Assembly: GCF_045862785.1 (NCBI RefSeq)
Contig: NZ_BQXO01000006.1
Coordinates: forward strand, 34,243-98,242
Reading direction: 5' to 3'
DNA length: 64,000 bases
Source of the DNA: Furfurilactobacillus curtus
GTDB taxonomy: Bacteria > Bacillota > Bacilli > Lactobacillales > Lactobacillaceae
Below the pieces are notes generated by a model. The model was given only the letters and a program-made list of their open reading frames with translations, was not told the DNA's origin and searched no databases. The translations under genes and the position numbers were made by a program. Shown here in pieces: positions 41,554 through 50,290 of the stretch (position 1 is its first letter; every line of letters starts with the position of its first letter).

Positions 41554-42744
41554 ATGAAAATGACCAAAAGACTTGTGATTCAATTATTATTTGTGATTGC
41601 TGGAATCGGGGCAGGCTTTCGTTTTCTCCCAGTGTTTTGGGGGCTCGTCGGTTTGTCTGGTAATGGCTTGATCAATAACTTTTTGACTAACATTGTGTTT
41701 GGTGCAATTATTCTGTATTTACTTTCGTTTCTGTTAGTCGGTTATATTGAAAAACTGGTGAATCGTGCGGAGAAATATTTAGCGAAGCAAAGCCCGATCT
41801 ACTTACTGTTTGGTAGTTTGGGGACCATTGTCGGTTTGGTTTTTGCGATTTTGATCTCGACGATTTTCTTTCAAACGCCGATGTTTCTAACGAATACACT
41901 GATTCCGGTGGTGCTGATGCTGCTACTGGGATACTTAGGATTCCGGTTAGGCACAACGCGAACCGATGAGTGGCGGCGGTTATTTTCGCTCAGCTTTCGA
42001 CGCAATAAACGAACCAATGAAAGCGGCGAAATCATTGATGAAAGTGAACCGAATTATCACCATTACAAAATTTTAGATACTAATATTTTGATTGACGGGC
42101 GAATTTACGACATCATCAAAACTGGTTTTCTCGAAGGCACCTTGTTAGTTCCTAATTTTGTGTTGCAGGAACTCCAATATATTGCGGATTCTAGTGACAG
42201 TATCAAACGTGTGCGCGGTCGGCGTGGACTGGATATTTTGAACAAGCTTCAAAATGAAAAGATTATGCCGATTGAAATGTACGAGGGTGATTTCAAAGAC
42301 ATCCCCGAGGTTGATGACAAGTTGATCGAATTGGCGAAACAGATGCAAGCAGTGGTGGTTACCAATGACTACAACTTGAATAAAGTGAGCCAATTTCAAA
42401 ACGTACAGATCATGAATATCAATGCGTTAGCGAAATCGTTGAAGCCCCGAGTGATTCCGGGCGAACAGCTTAACGTGATGGTGGTCAAAAATGGGACGGA
42501 ACGTCAACAGGGTGTAGCTTACTTGGATGATGGCACGATGGTTGTCGTGGAGGACGGTCGCTACTACATCAATGAACATCTTGACGTCACGGTAACAAGT
42601 GCCTTGCAGACGGATGCTGGCCGCATGATTTTCGCAAAACCAACACATTCAACGCGTGGGTTAAACGAAAAGCCCAGTAGCGGTGCACCAAAACCAAATT
42701 CAGCGCCATCTAAACCGAATAAGAAGAACTCACGGAAATCGTAA
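41554..42744 (+). CDS. PIN/TRAM-domain membrane protein (YacL-like)
   Basis: 396 residues. Four N-terminal membrane helices (residues ~5-135) are followed by a PIN domain with conserved acidic residues (LDTNILIDGRIYDI; VDDKLIELA; VVTNDYNLNK) and a C-terminal TRAM domain (GEQLNVMVVKNGTERQQGVAYLDDGTMVVVEDG). A disordered Pro/Lys/Ser tail closes it. YacL-type proteins sit after radA/disA in Firmicutes. The PIN fold suggests RNase activity at the membrane, but the substrate is unknown. The ATG at 41554 is favoured over the GTG at 41545, which overlaps the GGGAGGTG site. Confidence 0.93.
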   Translation: MKMTKRLVIQLLFVIAGIGAGFRFLPVFWGLVGLSGNGLINNFLTNIVFGAIILYLLSFLLVGYIEKLVNRAEKYLAKQSPIYLLFGSLGTIVGLVFAILISTIFFQTPMFLTNTLIPVVLMLLLGYLGFRLGTTRTDEWRRLFSLSFRRNKRTNESGEIIDESEPNYHHYKILDTNILIDGRIYDIIKTGFLEGTLLVPNFVLQELQYIADSSDSIKRVRGRRGLDILNKLQNEKIMPIEMYEGDFKDIPEVDDKLIELAKQMQAVVVTNDYNLNKVSQFQNVQIMNINALAKSLKPRVIPGEQLNVMVVKNGTERQQGVAYLDDGTMVVVEDGRYYINEHLDVTVTSALQTDAGRMIFAKPTHSTRGLNEKPSSGAPKPNSAPSKPNKKNSRKS

Positions 42745-42748
42745 TGTC

Positions 42749-42779
42749 AAAAAGCGCTGGCTTAACCCGGCGCTTTTTT
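42749..42779 (+). terminator. Terminator after PIN/TRAM gene
   Basis: AAAAAGCGCTGG pairs with CCGGCGCTTTTTT around CTTAAC, with T-runs for both strands. Confidence 0.92.
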
Positions 42780-42786
42780 GATCTAA

Positions 42787-43236
42787 TCAAGATTGCTTAA
42801 ACATACGGTTAAGTCGACGCACTTCGGCCTGGGCAATCGACATACTGATGAACCAAACGATAATGTAGATGACGAGATAAATAAGCGAAAATAGCGCAAG
42901 CCAAGCGATGGATTTTGGAAACCAGCCACAAAGGATGGCCAAGGGTGTAAATCCAAGATAGCTCAGCACAAAATGGCCTACAGTTTGGCGCGTTATACTC
43001 CATGAATCAACTTGGAAAAGTAGATTAGTTAAACTAAAGACGATGCCAATTAATGCCCATAAAACGCTAGAGACAATTGTGGCTATCAGTGGTGAGGAGA
43101 ACTGTGCAATAAATGTCGGTGTTGAAGGTAAATAGCTTTGTGATCGATAAATGACAGAAAAAAATAAGCTGATTATGAAACCGACCGTAATACCTATTGG
43201 AATACCACACAAAATGGCTGCGATTATTTTTCTCAT
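42787..43236 (-). CDS. DUF3021 membrane protein
   Basis: 149 residues with four membrane helices: IIAAILCGIPIGITVGFIISLFF, PLIATIVSSVLWALIGIVFSL, FVLSYLGFTPLAILCGWF and WLALFSLIYLVIYIIVWFIS. The pattern and the late HF..SYL..TP motif fit DUF3021, which is almost always encoded after a LytTR-domain regulator, as here (start overlaps the regulator stop by four bases). It is thought to modulate the activity of that regulator at the membrane. No catalytic residues are apparent. Confidence 0.88.
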   Translation of the reverse strand: MRKIIAAILCGIPIGITVGFIISLFFSVIYRSQSYLPSTPTFIAQFSSPLIATIVSSVLWALIGIVFSLTNLLFQVDSWSITRQTVGHFVLSYLGFTPLAILCGWFPKSIAWLALFSLIYLVIYIIVWFISMSIAQAEVRRLNRMFKQS

Positions 43237-43679
43237 TTTAAAAAATCCTTTCGTAATCGTTGTGTGTATCGACGCGAAGCATAGCTGATCTCATCATTTT
43301 TGAAGATCACCTGAAACATTCCAGCACGGGTCAGCTTGAATTTTTTGATCCAACCACTGCGGACGAGTTCACTACTAGAAATTTGTAAAAAGGTAGGTGA
43401 TGGCAACGCTTGAACTAATTGATAAATTGGTTTGTGAACGATATAGCGCTCTCCACTGTTTAGCTCCGCGACAACGCGTTTATCTTCAGTATACAATCGG
43501 CTAATTTGGAAGGCCGAAACTAACTTAGTTTCGTGACCGCGATAACCGATTAATTGCCAAGGGGCAGTTAAATCTTTGATTGCTTGACCTAACTGCAGGA
43601 TTTCTGGAGTCTTCATGGGGGCGTGGATTGTGATATAAGGTTCGAGAATACTTGAAACAAATGCAAATGAGATTTTCAT
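43233..43679 (-). CDS. LytTR-domain DNA-binding regulator
   Basis: 148 residues with no receiver domain. The C-terminal ~95 residues form a LytTR domain: LYTEDKRVVAELNSGERYIVHKPIYQL, FLQISSSELVRSGWIKKF and ISYASRRYTQRLRKDF, a beta-rich fold that binds tandem direct repeats. The N-terminal part may be a dimerisation unit. It forms an operon with a DUF3021 membrane protein, the common LytTR regulatory system arrangement in which the membrane protein inhibits the regulator. In other Firmicutes such systems control bacteriocins, competence or their own operon. The target here is unknown. Confidence 0.9.
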   Translation of the reverse strand: MKISFAFVSSILEPYITIHAPMKTPEILQLGQAIKDLTAPWQLIGYRGHETKLVSAFQISRLYTEDKRVVAELNSGERYIVHKPIYQLVQALPSPTFLQISSSELVRSGWIKKFKLTRAGMFQVIFKNDEISYASRRYTQRLRKDFLK

Positions 43680-43699
43680 GGCATCACCATCTTTCTAAA

Positions 43700-44040
43700 T
43701 TATTGTTAACATACCGCAATGATGTTCTTAGCGACAAGCTTTGTAGATAAGTGGTTGTTTTAGGGGATGACTGGTCAGATTACCTCTATCGGAAGAAAGA
43801 ATGCGCAAAAAACGTTTGATGAATGCCTGATCAAAAATCCAATCGGATTTGGAACACCAATAAAGCTTATCAGAGGTTGCTGGAGGGCAAAGCGGTCTAC
43901 TGGTTGGTATAAAGATCGGCAGTGTTATTCTTCACATCGAGTTATAAACGGACAAGATGCTTTTAGATTGGCCAACAGTGAGCGATATTGCCAGAGCTTA
44001 ATCTTGATACTATTCTAAACTGCCAAGATACTAAACTTTC
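43700..44040. other. Unassigned interval between LytTR regulator and repeat
   Basis: No convincing gene. An open stretch in one plus frame (43767-44018) and short stretches in another (for example LLEGKAVYWLV near 43877) suggest a decayed gene, but I cannot name it. The promoter of the LytTR gene should lie in the first 60 bases. Confidence 0.35.
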
Positions 44041-44045
44041 GCGTA

Positions 44046-44162
44046 AACGTGCTCACCAGACCTGAGCCCTGTGCACAACCAACAACCACTACCGGGTGAA
44101 GCCACCCGTCCGTGATTTCCAGTTGTTGCTCGGTCTCAAGCCAGTCTGGTTCACACTCTCTG
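44046..44162. repeat. Hairpin repeat family 2, copy 4
   Basis: Same order as the 34.2-34.5 kb units. The outermost pair changed on both sides: ACCAGAC/GTCTGGT replaces GCCAGAC/GTCTGGC. The apical arm keeps CGGGTG/CACCCG. It lies 84 bases before gltX. Confidence 0.87.
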
Positions 44163-44245
44163 GGCCAGGCGTTATTGAAAAAGCCTGCCCAAAAAGGTAA
44201 CATAAATGGCAGACACACTAATTTATTAAGAAAGAGGCGCTGATT

Positions 44246-45733
44246 GTGGCCAAGGATAAAATTCGGGTGCGTTATGCACCGTCACCAACCGGACATTTGC
44301 ATATTGGAAATGCCCGAACCGCGTTATTTAACTACTTATTTGCGCGGCATAACAACGGAACGTTTGTGATTCGGATTGAAGATACTGATACGAAACGAAA
44401 CGTGGCTGACGGTGAAAAAAGTCAGTTAGACAACTTGAAATGGCTGGGAATTGACTGGGATGAAGGTCCTGACAAACCTGGTGACTTTGGCCCTTATCGG
44501 CAATCTGAACGTAAAGAGATTTATGTAAAGCTGATCCAGGATTTGCTTGACCAAGGGTTGGCCTATAAATCATACAAGACTGAGGAAGAATTGGCTGCTG
44601 ATCGAGAACGTCAGCAGGCAAATAAGCAAGCGCCGCACTATGTTTATGAATATGAAGGCATGAGTGATGAAGAAATTGCGGCAGCTCAAGCGAAGTCTGA
44701 AGCTGATGGGTTAACACCGGTCGTCCGTTTTCGCGTGCCAAAGAATCGTGACTACGCATGGGAAGACATTGTTAAGGGGCATATTTCCATCAACTCAGAT
44801 ACCATCGGTGGCGATTGGGTGATCCAAAAGCGTGATGGGATGCCGACCTATAACTTTGCTGTTGTGGTTGACGATCATTTGATGGAAATCAGTCACGTTT
44901 TACGTGGAGACGATCATATTGCCAATACGCCAAAACAATTGATGATTTATGAAGCGTTCGGCTGGGAAGCACCAATTTTTGGTCACATGACGCTGATTAT
45001 TAATACTGAAACTGGTAAAAAATTATCGAAACGTGACGAAACAGTCCTTCAATTCATTGAACAGTATCGTGAATTGGGCTACTTGCCTGATGCAATGTTA
45101 AATTTCATTACCTTATTAGGTTGGTCACCGGTGGGTGAAAATGAAATTTTCACGCAAAAGGAACTGATCAAAATGTTTGATGAAAAGCGCTTATCAAAAT
45201 CGCCAGCTAAGTTTGATGGCAAAAAGCTAGAATGGATCAACAATCAATACGTGAAGGCAGCTCCTGAAGATGAAATCTTTGACAGCAGCTTACAAGAGTT
45301 GATTCGGGCTGGCTTGGTTGAAAATGATCCAAACCAATTACACCTGGAATGGGTACGCAAGTTGGTAAGCCTTTACAAACAACAAATGTCCTACACAGCG
45401 CAAATCGTGGACATGAGTAAGGATGTCTTCTTCCAAGAACCGGCTCAAATCACGGATGAAGCCAAAGAAGAGTTGGCTGCCGATACCGCGAAGACGGTGC
45501 TGACCGAATTCGTTCAACGAGCTGATAAGTTAGCTGTATTTGATGCTTATCAGATTCAAAAGACAATTAAGGAAATCCAAAAAGACACCAAAATTCGTGG
45601 ACGCGCGCTATACATGCCACTGCGAATTGCGGCGACTCACGAAATGCATGGGCCACAATTACCAGAATCAATGGAGTTGTTAGGTCGTAAAGCAACCATA
45701 CGAAACATGCAGGCCATTATTGAATCATTATAA
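44246..45733 (+). CDS. gltX: Glutamyl-tRNA synthetase
   Basis: 495 residues, class I synthetase charging tRNA-Glu (and tRNA-Gln for later amidation, usual in lactobacilli). The HIGH motif is PTGHLHIGNARTALFNY, the Glu-site segment is RIEDTDTKRN, and the KMSKS motif appears as KLSKRDE. A C-terminal anticodon-binding helical domain is present. It starts with GTG after AAGAGGCG. The following terminator separates it from cysS, although the pair usually shares regulation. No T-box was visible upstream. Confidence 0.97.
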   Translation: MAKDKIRVRYAPSPTGHLHIGNARTALFNYLFARHNNGTFVIRIEDTDTKRNVADGEKSQLDNLKWLGIDWDEGPDKPGDFGPYRQSERKEIYVKLIQDLLDQGLAYKSYKTEEELAADRERQQANKQAPHYVYEYEGMSDEEIAAAQAKSEADGLTPVVRFRVPKNRDYAWEDIVKGHISINSDTIGGDWVIQKRDGMPTYNFAVVVDDHLMEISHVLRGDDHIANTPKQLMIYEAFGWEAPIFGHMTLIINTETGKKLSKRDETVLQFIEQYRELGYLPDAMLNFITLLGWSPVGENEIFTQKELIKMFDEKRLSKSPAKFDGKKLEWINNQYVKAAPEDEIFDSSLQELIRAGLVENDPNQLHLEWVRKLVSLYKQQMSYTAQIVDMSKDVFFQEPAQITDEAKEELAADTAKTVLTEFVQRADKLAVFDAYQIQKTIKEIQKDTKIRGRALYMPLRIAATHEMHGPQLPESMELLGRKATIRNMQAIIESL

Positions 45734-45748
45734 AAATTTTGCTAAGAA

Positions 45749-45788
45749 GCCATCATTCAGCAGGATGTTACACTGGATGATGGTTTTT
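45749..45788 (+). terminator. Terminator after gltX
   Basis: CCATCATTCAG pairs with CTGGATGATGG, followed by TTTTT. Confidence 0.88.
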
Positions 45789-45921
45789 GTGTGGGAAAAT
45801 TAGCTAAGGCGGTTATTTAGTGGTTGTGTAATTGTCCAGTTAGCCGGCCTTTGCCTAGCAGAGCAATCAAAATATGGTAAAATCACATTAATTACAATTG
45901 GCTTAAGGAGGCAACGGTGTC

Positions 45922-47337
45922 ATGATTCAAATTTTTAATACGCTTTCCCGAACAAAAGAACCGTTTGTGCCGCTACACGAGGGCCAGGTGAATATGTATG
46001 TGTGTGGTCCAACCGTGTACAATTACATTCATATCGGTAACGCGCGCTCAGTCGTTGCCTTTGATACGATTCGTCGTTATTTTGAATACAAAGGTTTTAC
46101 CGTGAATTATGTTTCGAATTTCACTGATGTAGACGATAAGATGATCAATGAAGCTGCTCGTGAGGGAATCACGGTGCCAGAGTTAGGTGATCGTTTCATT
46201 AACGCTTATTTTGAGGACACTAAGCCCCTTAACGTTGAACGAGCGACCGTAAACCCACGGGCAACGGACAATATCGATGACATTATTGCGTTTGTGGCTG
46301 ATTTGGTGGCAAAAGGGTATGCTTATGAATCTGCCGGCGACGTGTACTATCGAGCCCGTAAGTTTGAGCATTACACGCAACTGGTCCATGAATCGCTAGA
46401 TGACTTGGAAACAGGGGCTAGTGACCGTGTAGACGATGGCGATAACGCCAAAAAGGAAGACCCGATTGATTTTGCTTTGTGGAAGGCCGCAAAACCAAAT
46501 GAAATTTCATGGTCATCACCGTGGGGCATGGGCCGTCCTGGTTGGCATATTGAGTGTTCAGTAATGTCCACTAAGTACTTAGGCGATACGTTTGATATCC
46601 ATGGTGGTGGACAGGATTTAATTTTCCCACACCACACCAATGAAATCGCTCAAAGTGAGGCCCATACAGGGAAGCAGTTTGCACGCTATTGGATGCACAA
46701 TGGTTTTGTTACTGTTGGTGATGAGAATCAGAAGATGAGTAAGTCACTGGGCAATTTTATTACGTTGCATCAGATGAACGAGCAAGAAGACCCACAAGCG
46801 GTACGGTTCTTCATGGCGACGACGCAGTATCGTCGGCCAATTCAGTACACCAGTGGTAACTTGGCTGACGCTAAGAACAACCTTAAGCGTCTTAAAAACA
46901 CTTACGATAATTTATCCTATCGGCTTTCAGATGCAAAAGAGGGCCATGACGCCCCTGTCGAACAATTAGCACATGAGCAACAGGTTGTGTTTGAAACGGC
47001 GATGGATGACGATTTCAATGCGCAAAATGGTATCGCAGCAATTTATGAATTGGCGAAAGTGATCAACGTGTATTTAACGCGGGAAAAGGTGCAAGCGGCA
47101 ACCTTGATTCAACTGAAAACGCTATATGCCACCCTCTTACGGGTCTTTGGAATTGAATTTGAGGAAGAATCACTCGCTGATGAAGAAATCCAAGGATTGA
47201 TTGATGAACGGTTGCAAGCACGTGCCAACAAGGATTTTACCCGTAGCGATGAAATTCGCGATCAGCTTAAGGCACGGGGCATTATTTTGGAGGATACGCC
47301 GCAAGGAACCCGTTGGCGGAAGGATACAGATGACTGA
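45922..47337 (+). CDS. cysS: Cysteinyl-tRNA synthetase
   Basis: 471 residues, normal length. HIGH motif YNYIHIGNARS, zinc ligands in YVCGPTVY, WHIECSVMS and GGQDLIFPHHTNE, and KMSKS in QKMSKSLGNFIT. A C-terminal anticodon region with LQARANKDFTRSDEIRDQLKARGI is present. It has a strong AGGAGG site. Its end overlaps mrnC by eight bases, the conserved cysS-mrnC-rlmB operon of Firmicutes. Confidence 0.97.
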   Translation: MIQIFNTLSRTKEPFVPLHEGQVNMYVCGPTVYNYIHIGNARSVVAFDTIRRYFEYKGFTVNYVSNFTDVDDKMINEAAREGITVPELGDRFINAYFEDTKPLNVERATVNPRATDNIDDIIAFVADLVAKGYAYESAGDVYYRARKFEHYTQLVHESLDDLETGASDRVDDGDNAKKEDPIDFALWKAAKPNEISWSSPWGMGRPGWHIECSVMSTKYLGDTFDIHGGGQDLIFPHHTNEIAQSEAHTGKQFARYWMHNGFVTVGDENQKMSKSLGNFITLHQMNEQEDPQAVRFFMATTQYRRPIQYTSGNLADAKNNLKRLKNTYDNLSYRLSDAKEGHDAPVEQLAHEQQVVFETAMDDDFNAQNGIAAIYELAKVINVYLTREKVQAATLIQLKTLYATLLRVFGIEFEEESLADEEIQGLIDERLQARANKDFTRSDEIRDQLKARGIILEDTPQGTRWRKDTDD

Positions 47338-47761
47338 AATTAACTATCGTGAACTAAATGGCATGGCGTTGGCATACATTGGTGACGCCGTATACGAAGT
47401 GTACATTCGCCAACATCTAATTGAACTAGGCTATACAGTGCCGACCAAATTACATCATCATGCGACCCATTTTGTGTCGGCAAAAGCACAGGCTGCGTTA
47501 ATTCGCTTATTGGAAATTGATGAAATCTTAACGGATGAAGAAACGGCGATGTTCAAACACGGCCGTAACGCAACGACGCGACATAGCGCTAAAAATACTA
47601 ATATTGTGACGTATCGAATCTCAACGGGTTTTGAAGCGATCTTTGGTTATCTAAAGTTGACCGATCAGCGTGAGCGACAAGATTGGCTGGCCCAATGGTG
47701 CATTGAGCAGGTTGAGGCCGGGCGCACTGAAGAAACAAAGGGAGCAAAGCATGCCAAATAA
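47330..47761 (+). CDS. mrnC: Mini-ribonuclease III
   Basis: 143 residues, an RNase III catalytic domain without a dsRNA-binding domain. NGMALAYIGDAVYEVYIRQHLI carries the signature (usually LAYIGDAVYE, with metal-binding Asp), FVSAKAQAALI follows, and MFKHGRNA and GFEAIFGYL supply the late acidic residues. Mini-III processes the 23S rRNA ends. The ATG at 47330 overlaps the cysS stop. A long upstream extension in this frame is inside cysS and not real. Confidence 0.95.
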   Translation: MTEINYRELNGMALAYIGDAVYEVYIRQHLIELGYTVPTKLHHHATHFVSAKAQAALIRLLEIDEILTDEETAMFKHGRNATTRHSAKNTNIVTYRISTGFEAIFGYLKLTDQRERQDWLAQWCIEQVEAGRTEETKGAKHAK

Positions 47762-48575
47762 ACGTCAAGCAAATCAGCATCGGCATACCGTCAAGCGACG
47801 TGAAGAACCTGCCAAATCAGAACCAGTCGCTAATGAGACAGGTGATTTTATTATTGGTCGACATCCGGTAGAAGCCGCATTAAATTCTGATCAACAAGTG
47901 AATAAAGTTTTCATTCAAGAAGGGTTACACGCAGATATCCTGCATAACATTGCTAATTTGGCTAACCAGCGCGGCTTGATTATCAGTACCGTGCCAAAAC
48001 AAAAATTAGATCAAATGACGGCGGGACAAAATCACCAAGGCGTCGTGCTAGCAATACCACCATTTGATTATGCTTCGCTGGATGATTTATTTGCCAAAGC
48101 GGAAGCTGCAAATGAGCCGCCATTTTTCTTAATTTTAGATTCTATAGAGGACCCGCATAATTTGGGGTCGATTTTGCGGACAGCTGATGCAGCCGGCATT
48201 CACGGAATTATTATCCCTAAACGGCGAGCGGTTGGACTAACTTCGGTGGTGTCAAAGACGTCCACCGGTGCGATCGAACATATACCAGTTGCACGAGTGA
48301 CAAATCTAGTTGCTACGGTCAAGACCCTTAAAGATCGCGGATTGTGGATTTTTGGCACTGACATGGCTGGCACCGATTATCGCCGGTGGGATGCGACCGG
48401 ACCGACTGCCCTCATCATTGGTAATGAGGGAAAAGGGATTGCACCGCTCTTAAAAAAGTCTGTTGACGAGATGTTGACAATTCCAATGATTGGCCAAGTA
48501 CAGAGTTTGAATGCTTCTGTTGCAGCTTCACTATTGATCTACGCGGGCTTTAACTCCCGCCATCCTTTAACATAA
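47751..48575 (+). CDS. rlmB: 23S rRNA (guanosine-2'-O-)-methyltransferase RlmB
   Basis: 274 residues, SpoU/TrmH-type. An N-terminal basic extension (KRQANQHRHTVKRREE) precedes the L30-like RNA-binding domain (FIIGRHPVEAALNSDQQVNKVFIQEGL). The trefoil-knot domain has motif 1 LDSIEDPHNLGSILRTADAAG, motif 2 ALIIGNEGKGI and motif 3 IPMIGQVQSLNASVAASLLIY. It 2'-O-methylates a guanosine of 23S rRNA. It overlaps mrnC by 11 bases. SD GGGAG fits the ATG at 47751. Confidence 0.96.
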   Translation: MPNKRQANQHRHTVKRREEPAKSEPVANETGDFIIGRHPVEAALNSDQQVNKVFIQEGLHADILHNIANLANQRGLIISTVPKQKLDQMTAGQNHQGVVLAIPPFDYASLDDLFAKAEAANEPPFFLILDSIEDPHNLGSILRTADAAGIHGIIIPKRRAVGLTSVVSKTSTGAIEHIPVARVTNLVATVKTLKDRGLWIFGTDMAGTDYRRWDATGPTALIIGNEGKGIAPLLKKSVDEMLTIPMIGQVQSLNASVAASLLIYAGFNSRHPLT

Positions 48576-48608
48576 TTATTGATGAGAATATGAGTTTTTT
48601 TGATGATG

Positions 48609-48655
48609 ACCTTTACCCGCCACTGATCACTTGGTGTTGGGTAAAGGTTATTTCG
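48609..48655 (+). terminator. Terminator after rlmB
   Basis: ACCTTTACCC and GGGTAAAGGT stem with a 20-base loop containing a further CCACTGATCACTTGG-type partial helix, followed by TATTT. The T-run is weak. The remaining ~250 bases to the sigma factor gene hold no recognisable gene; the sigma-factor promoter is presumably there. Confidence 0.65.
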
Positions 48656-48902
48656 TTTTTGGAGGGAACCCGAACCATTTTTCCATTGTGAAGTGTAACG
48701 CGGCAAATTTAGACGATTGCTGTTAAAGTGGCGATGTTTTGTTTGGTTTTTCTACGAATGACAGAAGTTCAAATTATAAGAAAGCCGATGACTCAGCAAA
48801 GCCTTAAATTGTTAAAACGTGTGTTTGGTTGGCTAAAGGGGACTGCTTTTTTAAATTAAAATCATCAAATGGTGATGCTCTTTACAGGAAGCAGGTGCAG
48901 AA

Positions 48903-49499
48903 ATGGTTGGTTGGGATCGTGAAACAGAAGACCTCGTAATTAATGATGCCGATACTGGCGATCGACAAGCGTTTGAACGGTTATTTAATCAGTATCAGCC
49001 GCTGGTAGTTAAGTATTACTATCTATTGCATTTTAAGGGGATTTTAGTTGATTACGACGATTGGCAGCAGGAATCACGAATCGTCCTGACTGAAACATTG
49101 AAACGATATCACGGTCGCAAGTTCGGCGAGTTCGGCGCCTATTTTAAGACGAATATTCGGAACCGTGGTTTTGATTTAAAACGCCAGCAGAATGCACTTA
49201 AACGACGGGCCACGGAATTTAGTGAATCAATCGATGATGAGAGCCAAAATAATTTAGTCGACCAGTTGCGGGCATTTGGATTGACTGGCAGCCACCAATT
49301 AAATTTGCAAGTCTATTTAACGCGACTGAAGGCGTTACTGTCACCATTAGAAACGTTTGTCTGGCAAGGACTAATTAACGGAATATCGATTGCATATCTC
49401 GCTTATGTTGGTGGTGTTGATGAGGACCGGGTTACCAATGCGATTAATCGCTGCCATATTAAAGCAACCCGAGTTTTTCGAGCTATGCAGCGAGAATGA
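48903..49499 (+). CDS. Sigma-70 family factor (SigH/ComX-like)
   Basis: 198 residues. An N-terminal sigma-2-like part (GDRQAFERLFNQYQPLVVKYYYLLHFKGIL, DDWQQESRIVLTETLKRYHG, FGAYFKTNIRNRGFDLKRQQNALKRR) has the helix that binds RNA polymerase and the -10 element. A weak sigma-4-like C-terminal helix pair follows (LSPLETFVWQGLINGISIAYLAYVGG). The position between rlmB and rpmG-secE-nusG is where sigH/comX-like genes lie in lactobacilli, where they control late competence genes (family knowledge). The SD GCAGGTG is modest. I leave the symbol open. Confidence 0.85.
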   Translation: MVGWDRETEDLVINDADTGDRQAFERLFNQYQPLVVKYYYLLHFKGILVDYDDWQQESRIVLTETLKRYHGRKFGEFGAYFKTNIRNRGFDLKRQQNALKRRATEFSESIDDESQNNLVDQLRAFGLTGSHQLNLQVYLTRLKALLSPLETFVWQGLINGISIAYLAYVGGVDEDRVTNAINRCHIKATRVFRAMQRE

Positions 49500-49714
49500 T
49501 GTAAGAAGATTACCCAGTCTTGTTCACACTTAGTTGGTAAAAAAAGTGCTTATGACCGGCGCAGTGATGTCTCTAAAAAAACCAGGTTAAAATTGAGGGT
49601 GATCGCCGGCTGATCAAAGATGTAGTTGTAGCATCCGACGCTGACATAGTCTGAGTTAGCACTTGTCTAAAATTCTAACCCACTAAAAGTTGTCATCATG
49701 GACTGATTTATTCA
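49500..49714. other. Noncoding interval between sigma factor and rpmG
   Basis: No ORF of note and no clear hairpin terminator seen after the sigma factor gene. It leads into the rpmG promoter at 49716-49744. Confidence 0.4.
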
Positions 49715-49715
49715 A

Positions 49716-49744
49716 TTGACACCGTCAGAATCGCGTGCTAGTCT
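49716..49744 (+). promoter_or_regulatory. Promoter for rpmG-secE
   Basis: TTGACA and TAGTCT with a 17-bp spacer, about 70 bases upstream of rpmG. Confidence 0.6.
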
Positions 49745-49814
49745 GATTTAGATATTAATTGTTGAAGATCGCTTATTTTGTGGTGATCTAAATTTTGTAC
49801 TGGAGGTGCCAGAG

Positions 49815-49964
49815 ATGGCCAATCGTAAAGTCGCACTGGCATGTTCAGTGTGTGGATCACGAAATTACACTATTTCATCCAATCCTAATCGGACTAATCG
49901 GCTTGAAGTTAATAAATTCTGTAAACACTGTGGTCAATATACATTACATCAGGAGACAAAGTAG
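49815..49964 (+). CDS. rpmG: 50S ribosomal protein L33
   Basis: A 49-residue protein, too short for most ORF lists. It begins ANRKVALACSVCGSRNYT and ends with FCKHCGQYTLHQETK, giving two CxxC pairs (zinc-binding type L33). SD GGAGGTG precedes the ATG. The secE gene follows after 11 bases, the standard rpmG-secE-nusG order. Confidence 0.95.
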   Translation: MANRKVALACSVCGSRNYTISSNPNRTNRLEVNKFCKHCGQYTLHQETK

Positions 49965-49975
49965 GAGGATAACTC

Positions 49976-50152
49976 ATGCATTTATGGCGCTTTTTAAAGA
50001 GTGTGATCGCTGAATTGAAGATTGTTCGGTGGCCAACTGCCAAGGAAAATCGGCGTGATTCTTCGATTGTGCTCCTCGTCTCAGTGATGTTTGCGCTATT
50101 CTTCGCACTAATTGACTGGGGCATGCAGGCCCTTGTGACTTGGCTGGCTTAG
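49976..50152 (+). CDS. secE: Preprotein translocase subunit SecE
   Basis: 58 residues, single-TM Gram-positive SecE. The amphipathic helix FLKSVIAELKIVRWPTAKENRRDS carries the family's KxxWP motif, and one membrane helix (SIVLLVSVMFALFFALIDWGMQALV) follows. It forms the SecYEG channel with SecY and SecG. AGGAGG precedes the ATG by six bases. Confidence 0.95.
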   Translation: MHLWRFLKSVIAELKIVRWPTAKENRRDSSIVLLVSVMFALFFALIDWGMQALVTWLA

Positions 50153-50231
50153 CCAATTGACACAAGCATGTTTCTTGTATTTGGTCAAAGTGGTCAAATA
50201 GCATTATTTTTGATATACTGAGTTTGTTGGA

Positions 50232-50258
50232 AAACTTCGTTGCGTGCGAAGTTTTTTT
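50232..50258 (+). terminator. Hairpin terminator/attenuator between secE and nusG
   Basis: AAACTTCG and CGAAGTTT pair around TTGCGTG and are followed by a long T-run. It would limit read-through into nusG. Confidence 0.85.
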
Positions 50259-50290
50259 ATTTTGTCGATTGTTGGATGGAGGAATAGAAC

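Noticed and set aside
43767..44018. Open frame of 83 codons between the LytTR gene and the repeat
   Set aside because: No SD, no recognisable motif and biased composition; probably chance or decayed sequence.
44163..45921. T-box riboswitch before gltX or cysS
   Set aside because: The short upstream regions contain no T-box sequence (TGGNACCGCG-type) or specifier stem; cysS follows a plain terminator.
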